From MFD04716-140 sp963703125 (GTDB lineage: Bacteria; Bacteroidota; Bacteroidia; Flavobacteriales; Flavobacteriaceae): a stretch of DNA of 64,000 bases. The stretch's first letter is position 1; each line of letters opens with the position of its first letter. The position numbers and the translations under genes are program-made. Positions 61,879-64,000 of the stretch are shown here, piece after piece. The stretch is from NCBI GenBank assembly GCA_963703125.1, contig OY969790.1:930001-994000 (forward strand), written 5' to 3'. Under the pieces are notes generated by a model that did no database searches, was not told the origin of the DNA, and saw only the letters and a list, made by a program, of their open reading frames with translations.

Positions 61879-64000
61879 TCACTCTGTGCGTAAACTTTTT
61901 ACTGGGTTGGCGACTGCCGATTTTATGGACTGAAAACCAACCGTCAACACGGTAATGACCATAGCAAAAAATCCTGCCAGTACAAATACCCACCATTGAA
62001 TTTCAATGCGATACGTATATTCTTCCAACCACCGGTCTATGAAATAATATGCAATTGGGGATGCGATCAAAAAGGCTATACCCACCAACTTTAGAAAATC
62101 TTTGGTCAATAATTGCACTATGGAATTGACACTTGCCCCGAGCACTTTGCGAATTCCTATCTCTTTTTTCTTCTGCTCGGCCACATAGGAAACCAGGCCA
62201 AAAAGTCCGAGACAGCTTATTAAAATAGCCAGTATTGTGAAAATCATGGAGATTTGACCCAGACGCTTTTCTTCGTCATACAATTTACCCACTTCTTGGT
62301 CAACAAATCGATAGTCAAAGGGAACATTTTCAACTGTGCCTTTCCATTGCTGCTCCAAATTAGTCAATAGTTGATCGTAATTGCTTGTTTCCGTTTTGAG
62401 GAAAAGCCAATTGGGTTCACTTTCCTTGTGGAGGAATAGTGGGGCTATTTCTTCTTTTAACGATGCAAAATGATAGTCTGCAACAACCCCGATAATATGC
62501 ATCTCATCAGTTTCGTCACCAAAACTTTGTATAAGTCTTGAACTTAAGGCTTCTTCTTTTTTAATGTCAAAAGCTCTTAAAGTGGCCTCGTTTACAATAA
62601 TCTGACCGGTGGTATCGGCAGCATTAAAATCCCTTCCCGCAACCAACGGAATATCCATCGTTCTAAAGTACCCATCACTTACGCCATTCCGTTTTACCAG
62701 GGTAGTGTTCTCCCTATTTCCACCGGGGAGGTAGAAGCCATTGTCCGCCAACACTATTTCGGAGGGGGAATAATTGCCACTGGATACTTCCAATACCCCA
62801 GGTACATTCAAGAATGCCGATTTTATGGACTCAAACTTACCGGAGGCTTCATTAGTGCCAATGCGGAGGGCCAATAAATTCTCTTTATTGTAGCCCAAAT
62901 CTTTTTGCTGGGCGAATCGAAATTGCTGGACCACAATAATGACGGTTGCCACAAGACCAATGGAAACCACAAACTGAAAGACTACTAAGGCTTTCCGAAA
63001 ACTACCGCTTCCCGATTGCAGCATGTTCTCGCTTTTAAGTGCCTCGACCGGTTTAACGGAAGATAGGATCATGGCCGGGTAAACTCCAGCTGCAATTCCT
63101 GTAAAAATGCCCAATCCGAACAACACACCTCCTATTTTCCAACTAATTACATCAGAATAGGTCAACGTTGCTGCAGTAAGTTCGTTTATTAGGGGAAGCA
63201 ATAGAATGGTCAAAGGAATACTGATTAATACGGCAAATGCGGATAATAAAAGGGATTCGCCCAAAAACTGGTGCATCAGGGCATTCTTACCCGCTCCAGC
63301 CACTTTACGTACCCCGATTTCCTTTGCACGCTTGCTTGCTCTTGCGGTGCTCAGGTTTATAAAGTTGATACAGGCCACCAATTGTATAAAGAAGGCCAGT
63401 GTCAGTAAAAAGTAGAGGTACTTGATACTCGAAATGCTATGAATCTGATTCTTTCGACCTGAGGAATACAGATGAATATCCGTAACCCTTTTAAGGGATA
63501 GGATCTTATTGTCCATACCGGCATCGGACAGGTGTTTGGCGCCCTTTTCCTGTAAAAAGACAGGTAATTTTTTTTGTAGTGCTTCCGCATTGCCATTAGG
63601 AACCAATTTTATGTAGCTGTACACAAAATTATTGGTAGCAAAATCCTTGAAGTTCCGGACAAATGTTCCTATGCCGGGGGTACTCATACTTACAATATAG
63701 TTGGGGTCGAGGTGCGATTTTCCGTAAGTTTCATCAAACACGCCCTTAACGGTCAAGGTTTGGGCATCCGTTCCACTGCCCCAAATGACGGCTTTTCCTA
63801 GCGCATGTTGATTACCGAACATTTTCTTTGACAAATAGGACGAGAGCACTATGGCATTGGGTTCGTTTAACGCCGTTTCAGGCCGACCTTCCAAAAACTT
63901 ATAGCTGAATACGTTAAAAAAAGTGGAATCGGCCATATACGCCCTGGGTTCATAATAGGCATCCTTACTTTCCGCTGCCCGGATCAAGTTACTGTAAAAG
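61879..64000 (-). CDS. FtsX-type ABC permease 6, N-terminus beyond the window
   Basis: At least 707 residues of another paralogue; the frame stays open to base 64000, so roughly the first 100 residues (first helix and start of the periplasmic core) lie outside. Visible: NAIVLSSYLSKKMFGNQHAL, coupling motifs SKRAKEIGVRKVAGAGKNAL and AEQKKKEIGIRKVLGASVNS, second loop VAGRDFNAADTTGQIIVNEA, ending NPVKSLRTE. The TTG at 63987 is not a start. Confidence 0.9.
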   Translation of the reverse strand, partial: FYSNLIRAAESKDAYYEPRAYMADSTFFNVFSYKFLEGRPETALNEPNAIVLSSYLSKKMFGNQHALGKAVIWGSGTDAQTLTVKGVFDETYGKSHLDPNYIVSMSTPGIGTFVRNFKDFATNNFVYSYIKLVPNGNAEALQKKLPVFLQEKGAKHLSDAGMDNKILSLKRVTDIHLYSSGRKNQIHSISSIKYLYFLLTLAFFIQLVACINFINLSTARASKRAKEIGVRKVAGAGKNALMHQFLGESLLLSAFAVLISIPLTILLLPLINELTAATLTYSDVISWKIGGVLFGLGIFTGIAAGVYPAMILSSVKPVEALKSENMLQSGSGSFRKALVVFQFVVSIGLVATVIIVVQQFRFAQQKDLGYNKENLLALRIGTNEASGKFESIKSAFLNVPGVLEVSSGNYSPSEIVLADNGFYLPGGNRENTTLVKRNGVSDGYFRTMDIPLVAGRDFNAADTTGQIIVNEATLRAFDIKKEEALSSRLIQSFGDETDEMHIIGVVADYHFASLKEEIAPLFLHKESEPNWLFLKTETSNYDQLLTNLEQQWKGTVENVPFDYRFVDQEVGKLYDEEKRLGQISMIFTILAILISCLGLFGLVSYVAEQKKKEIGIRKVLGASVNSIVQLLTKDFLKLVGIAFLIASPIAYYFIDRWLEEYTYRIEIQWWVFVLAGFFAMVITVLTVGFQSIKSAVANPVKSLRTE

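Overview
The window looks like chromosomal DNA of a flavobacterium (Bacteroidota, probably a marine Flavobacteriaceae member; the genus cannot be told by eye). The reasons are the TAnnTTTG promoter boxes typical of the phylum, a clade II (Sec-exported, lipoprotein) nitrous oxide reductase with the flavobacterial accessory genes, many lipoproteins, and tandem FtsX-type ABC permeases of about 800 residues. No rRNA, tRNA, CRISPR array, transposase or prophage was recognised.

Layout. 1-8.7 kb: histidine degradation (hutU, cut by the left edge, and hutG) with three envelope or glycosylation genes between them, then homogentisate dioxygenase (tyrosine degradation) and a beta-propeller-like secreted protein on the other strand. 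8.7-30.6 kb: a low-oxygen, NO and N2O block. It holds a type II NADH dehydrogenase, a group III truncated haemoglobin, an NsrR-like Rrf2 regulator, the di-iron repair protein Ric, a haem-copper-oxidase-like membrane protein, a large cysteine-rich protein of unknown function, B12-dependent ribonucleotide reductase, the nos operon (cytochrome c, fasciclin, nosZ, membrane protein, nosL, FMN protein, cupin, nosD, nosF, nosY) and an OprC/NosA-type copper receptor operon. Four promoters in this block carry the same Crp/Fnr-like inverted repeat (ATGAY-N4-RTCAT) about 43 bp upstream of the inferred transcription start. The Rrf2 and ric promoters share a different palindrome built on GGATAA/TTATCC.

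30.6-34.9 kb: a sugar-related oxidoreductase, a PIG-L deacetylase, an EthD-like gene broken by one in-frame TAA, a glycosidase-like lipoprotein, and a second copy of the EthD 3' end. 34.9-37.6 kb: an AT-rich type II restriction-modification island (m5C methyltransferase, PmeII-type endonuclease and a second nuclease-like protein). 37.7-45.4 kb: DUF481 protein, SGNH-like protein, a sugar kinase/nucleotidyltransferase pair, a fuconolactonase-like hydrolase with a zinc dehydrogenase, and a DUF1080 protein.

45.4-64 kb: one LolD/MacB-type ATPase, a DUF2911 protein and six paralogous ABC permeases on the minus strand (the last cut by the right edge). Hairpin-forming interspersed repeats sit between several of these genes and usually begin at a permease stop codon. 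A small DUF559 nuclease-like gene lies inside the repeats. The most promising leads for something undescribed are the repeat/DUF559 association, the cysteine-rich protein at 14.1-15.9 kb controlled like the anaerobic genes, and the two-motif regulatory code of the denitrification block.
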